Part shown: positions 6,053 through 8,165 of the stretch, piece by piece
Position numbering within the stretch: the first letter of the stretch is position 1
Layout of the letters: every line of letters starts with the position of its first letter
NCBI GenBank assembly: GCA_937871705.1
Contig: CALMOO010000081.1
Span: 1 to 8,165 of the forward strand
Length of the DNA stretch: 8,165 bases
Direction: 5' to 3'
DNA from: an uncultured Hymenobacter sp.
Lineage (GTDB): Bacteria > Bacteroidota > Bacteroidia > Cytophagales > Hymenobacteraceae
The notes under the pieces: generated by a model
Database searches by the model: none
The model's input: the letters and a program-made list of their open reading frames with translations, nothing else
Told to the model about the DNA's origin: nothing
Made by a program: the position numbers and the translations under genes

Positions 6053-7222
6053 TCAATACGTTACCAAGTACACGTCGAGGTCAGTTTCATCGCGGGCAAT
6101 AGCGCGCAGCAGGTCGTGCGTAACGCTCCGGTGCCGGAGCTGCTGCCACAGGTTTTTTGCCCCCGTAATGCCGCACACGAGCAGCGTGGCGTGCTTCTCG
6201 TGTGCTACCTGGCGAATGGCAGCCACAATGTTGTTGTCCTTCACCCGCAAAATCTGCGCGCCCAGCTGCGTGGCTAGCTGCAGGTTATTAATCAAATGGC
6301 GCTGCGTGGCCAGCCCGATGCGGTCGGCGCTTTCGTGGCCGGTTTGCACGTAAAGCACGTACCACGCGGCCGCCCCAAAGCGGTCGGCCAGGCGCGAGGC
6401 CTTGCGAATTATCTCCTTGGCGGCTTGCTCATTCGTGTTGATGCAGGCCAGGAGCCGGTCGTCGTTGCGGCGCTGGGGTAGCACGGCGGGTGCGCCGCCG
6501 GCCTCGCTTTCTATCTGGCGGCCCAGCAGCTGGGCCACCTCGCGCACAGCCAGGCGCCGCAGCTGCAGCAGGTTTTCGGCCTGAAAGAAATTGGCCAGCG
6601 CAGTGGGCACTTTGGCCGCGTCATAAATCTTGCCTTCCTCCAGGCGCGCGCGCAGCTCGCCCACGGTCAGGTCCACGTTCACCACCTCGTCGGCCTGCTT
6701 CAGCAGCTGGTCCGGAATGCGCTCAGTCACGTCGGTGCCCGTGATTTTGAGCACCTGGTCGTGCAAGCTTTCCAGGTGCTGCACGTTCACGGCCGTTATC
6801 ACCGAAATGCCATTTTTCACCAGCTCCTCCACGTCTTGCCAGCGCTTTTCGTTGCGCGAGCCGGGCACGTTGGTGTGGGCCAGCTCATCCACTAGCACCA
6901 CCTGCGGCCGGCGCTGCTCAATGCCGTCGAGGTCCATCTCTTCCACCGCGTGGCCTTTGTAAAACACCTGCTTGCGGGGCAGCAGCGGCACGTTGTGCAG
7001 CTGCGCCAGGGTGCCGGCGCGGCCGTGAGTTTCGACGTAGCCGAGCAGCACATCCACGCCGTGCGCGTGCAGGTCCTGGGCCTCTTGCAGCATCCGGTAG
7101 GTTTTGCCTACCCCCGCCGCCAGGCCCAAGTACACCTTGAGCGTGCCGCGCCGCTTGGCCTGCACAAGGCGCAAAAAGCGCTCGGCGGAGGTATCGCGTT
7201 GGTCTTGCTCGGTCGGCGCCAT
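6053..7222 (-). CDS. kdpD: Truncated KdpD: potassium-sensor N-terminal domain plus USP domain, no kinase
   Basis: A 389-residue cytosolic protein matching the N-terminal input half of KdpD, the sensor for the KdpFABC potassium pump. Residues 26-235 are the KdpD P-loop domain: Walker A GLAAGVGKT (33-41), VETHGR (63-68), Walker B VVLVDELAHTN (108-118), then PGSRNEKRWQDVEEL and VNVQHLES (145-152). Residues 254-389 form a universal-stress-protein domain (DDRLLACIN, ending DVYLVTY). Full KdpD is about 900 residues and continues with four membrane helices, a GAF-like region and HisKA/HATPase domains; here the stop follows the USP domain directly. The truncation looks evolved, not a recent break, since the domain boundary is clean and a complete kinase gene follows 80 bp later. 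It presumably signals by protein contact with that kinase. The ATG at 7222 is preceded by ACCCCCACCCC and not by a Shine-Dalgarno sequence; a copy of the iterated nonamer (7228-7236) sits where the ribosome site would be. Confidence 0.92.
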   Translation of the reverse strand: MAPTEQDQRDTSAERFLRLVQAKRRGTLKVYLGLAAGVGKTYRMLQEAQDLHAHGVDVLLGYVETHGRAGTLAQLHNVPLLPRKQVFYKGHAVEEMDLDGIEQRRPQVVLVDELAHTNVPGSRNEKRWQDVEELVKNGISVITAVNVQHLESLHDQVLKITGTDVTERIPDQLLKQADEVVNVDLTVGELRARLEEGKIYDAAKVPTALANFFQAENLLQLRRLAVREVAQLLGRQIESEAGGAPAVLPQRRNDDRLLACINTNEQAAKEIIRKASRLADRFGAAAWYVLYVQTGHESADRIGLATQRHLINNLQLATQLGAQILRVKDNNIVAAIRQVAHEKHATLLVCGITGAKNLWQQLRHRSVTHDLLRAIARDETDLDVYLVTY

Positions 7223-7299
7223 GGGGTGGGGGTAGGGAGTAATGAGGTTTTTAATAACTGTTCTAACGGGGTGAGGCGCCCCGGTCGAATAGCCGTCAT

Positions 7300-8165
7300 T
7301 TACAGCGTTAAACCCATCATCACGGTGGCCGCGCCGTTGGTGCGCACGAATGATTTGTCTTTCAGGTACACCTGGTTTTTATCGACAAACTCCTTCACCT
7401 CGGCCCGCAGAATGATGCGCGGCACCGGCAGATAGTCAAAGCCCAGCGAGTAGCCCGTGGTGCGCAGCCCGCCCGCCCGCGTGGGGGCCAGCACGCCCGT
7501 GGGGTCGTGGTAAAATTCGGCCCGGCCGACCAGCCCGGCGCGCTCCCAGAGGCGGCGGCGCACAATGAGCGAGCCGCCCTGCCAGGCGTCGTAGCCGCCG
7601 TGGCCGTCGAGCTTTTCCTGCCAGCCCGTGTCGAAGGCACCGGCGAGTTTCCACTTCTTCGAGGGGTCATACGTCACGTAGAAGTTGTGGAAATAGCGCA
7701 GCCGGATGCCCACCGAATCGGGCACGTTGCGCCCTTCGCCGAGATAGGTGCTGGAATTGAGCAACACCTTGGGGGTGGGCCGAAACTGGATTTGGGTGCC
7801 GATAGCCTCGTTCTGGTTGCGGTCGCGGATAACCTGCCAGCCGTTGATGGCCAAGAACGAGAACAGCCACTTCTTACCCCGGTCGTAGGTGAGCTTGGCG
7901 CCCGCCTCGTAGTAGGGCGAGTTGTCGGCCATGATGCTGCGCGTGAGCGTGAGGTTGTCGCGCGAGTTGGGCCCTTCCAGCCCGATGTGCGACACGAAAA
8001 TGCCCGCATCGAGCCACAGGTTATCAGTTAGTTTAACTCCGGCCCAGGCTTCGTAGATGTTCTTAAATATCTGGGGCTCGGCGGCATAGTTGGCGTCGGG
8101 GTAGGTGCCAGTTTGGATGGCAAAGGTGCCGCGCACCCGCTTGCCCGTAAAGCGCGCCCCAAGTA
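7300..8165 (-). CDS. Outer-membrane beta-barrel porin, BBP2/OmpL-like (partial, 5' end outside window)
   Basis: C-terminal 288 or so residues of a beta-barrel protein; the frame runs through the right edge without a stop, so the start and any signal peptide are missing. A GTG at 8134-8136 is not the true start, because the sequence before it continues the barrel pattern (LGARFTGKRVRGTFAIQTGTYP). The protein shows alternating hydrophobic and polar strands with many aromatic girdle residues and Asn/Asp/Gly turns, and the segment NYAAEPQIFKNIYEAWAGV is characteristic of the putative beta-barrel porin-2 family. It probably forms a passive outer-membrane pore. It lies 77 bp upstream of the kdpD-like gene on the same strand, a position in Bacteroidota Kdp loci (general knowledge) where a porin often accompanies kdpFABC, which suggests a role in letting potassium reach the pump. 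The substrate is inferred. It ends MMGLTL, without the terminal Phe common in proteobacterial porins. Confidence 0.8.
   Translation of the reverse strand, partial: LGARFTGKRVRGTFAIQTGTYPDANYAAEPQIFKNIYEAWAGVKLTDNLWLDAGIFVSHIGLEGPNSRDNLTLTRSIMADNSPYYEAGAKLTYDRGKKWLFSFLAINGWQVIRDRNQNEAIGTQIQFRPTPKVLLNSSTYLGEGRNVPDSVGIRLRYFHNFYVTYDPSKKWKLAGAFDTGWQEKLDGHGGYDAWQGGSLIVRRRLWERAGLVGRAEFYHDPTGVLAPTRAGGLRTTGYSLGFDYLPVPRIILRAEVKEFVDKNQVYLKDKSFVRTNGAATVMMGLTL

Larger units (their letters stand above)
379..7236. repeat. Dispersed iterated nonamer GGGGGTAGG (8 copies)
   Basis: Exact copies on the plus strand as GGGGGTAGG at 379-387, 1578-1586, 2875-2883, 5128-5136 and 7228-7236; as CCTACCCCC at 3367-3375, 4158-4166 and 7107-7115. 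Near copies: CTACCCCC at 3646-3653, CCTACCCC at 3466-3473, GGGGTAGG at 8098-8105. Three exact copies are intergenic and five are inside genes, where they encode Leu-Pro-Pro in three cases and Gly-Val-Gly in two, using the CTA and GTA codons. Assuming 60 percent GC, chance predicts about 0.14 copies on both strands. The copies are single short words, not part of longer repeats. Function unknown. Confidence 0.7.

Noticed and set aside
379..7236. Treating the GGGGGTAGG copies as a CRISPR array or transposon ends
   Set aside because: Copies are nine bases, irregularly spaced by hundreds of bases to two kilobases, and have no shared flanks, spacers or neighbouring transposase or cas genes.
7266..7284. 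CGGGG/CCCCG hairpin after the porin gene as a terminator
   Set aside because: Only five base pairs and no T-run next to it on the minus strand; not convincing.
7507..8031. Plus-strand frame of 174 codons
   Set aside because: Antisense to the porin gene, which has a coherent beta-barrel pattern on the other strand.

Overview
The window comes from a GC-rich Bacteroidota chromosome, most likely a Hymenobacter-like member of the Cytophagales. This rests on three things: a KdpD cut down to its N-terminal half and followed by a separate histidine kinase, a BBP2-type outer-membrane porin (so a Gram-negative envelope), and start codons without recognisable Shine-Dalgarno sequences. The genus is inferred from protein character, not from a database match.

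Right half (about 2750-8165), all on the minus strand, in order of transcription: the C-terminal part of a BBP2/OmpL-like beta-barrel porin cut by the window edge (7300-8165); a short KdpD-like potassium sensor with the KdpD P-loop domain and a universal-stress-protein domain but no membrane or kinase part (6053-7222); a membrane-bound HAMP-PAS-HisKA-HATPase histidine kinase (4188-5972); and a CPA1-family cation/proton antiporter (2748-3995). This looks like the 3' end of a Kdp potassium-uptake locus, with kdpFABC expected beyond the right edge. The antiporter may add an export arm to ion homeostasis. No response regulator is present. Long inverted repeats lie in the gaps between sensor and kinase (6002-6038) and between kinase and antiporter (4019-4058), so the cluster is probably divided or tuned at the RNA level.

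Middle (about 1796-2747): a relatively AT-rich, gene-poor stretch. It holds one predicted 75-76 residue single-span membrane protein on the plus strand (2365-2595) and an unassigned 94-codon open frame with no good start (1861-2142), perhaps a 50-residue small protein or a gene remnant.

Left end (1-1795): a plus-strand UBP-type zinc-finger protein (87-359) faces a minus-strand flavin-dependent pyridine-nucleotide disulfide oxidoreductase (410-1795) of the mercuric/dihydrolipoamide reductase superfamily. The latter has the active-site disulfide but lacks the mercury-handling cysteines.

Across the whole window the nonamer GGGGGTAGG or its complement occurs eight times, in genes and gaps and in different reading frames, where about 0.1-0.2 copies are expected by chance. 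No known feature explains this, and it is the most unusual signal here. No tRNA, rRNA, CRISPR array or insertion sequence was seen.
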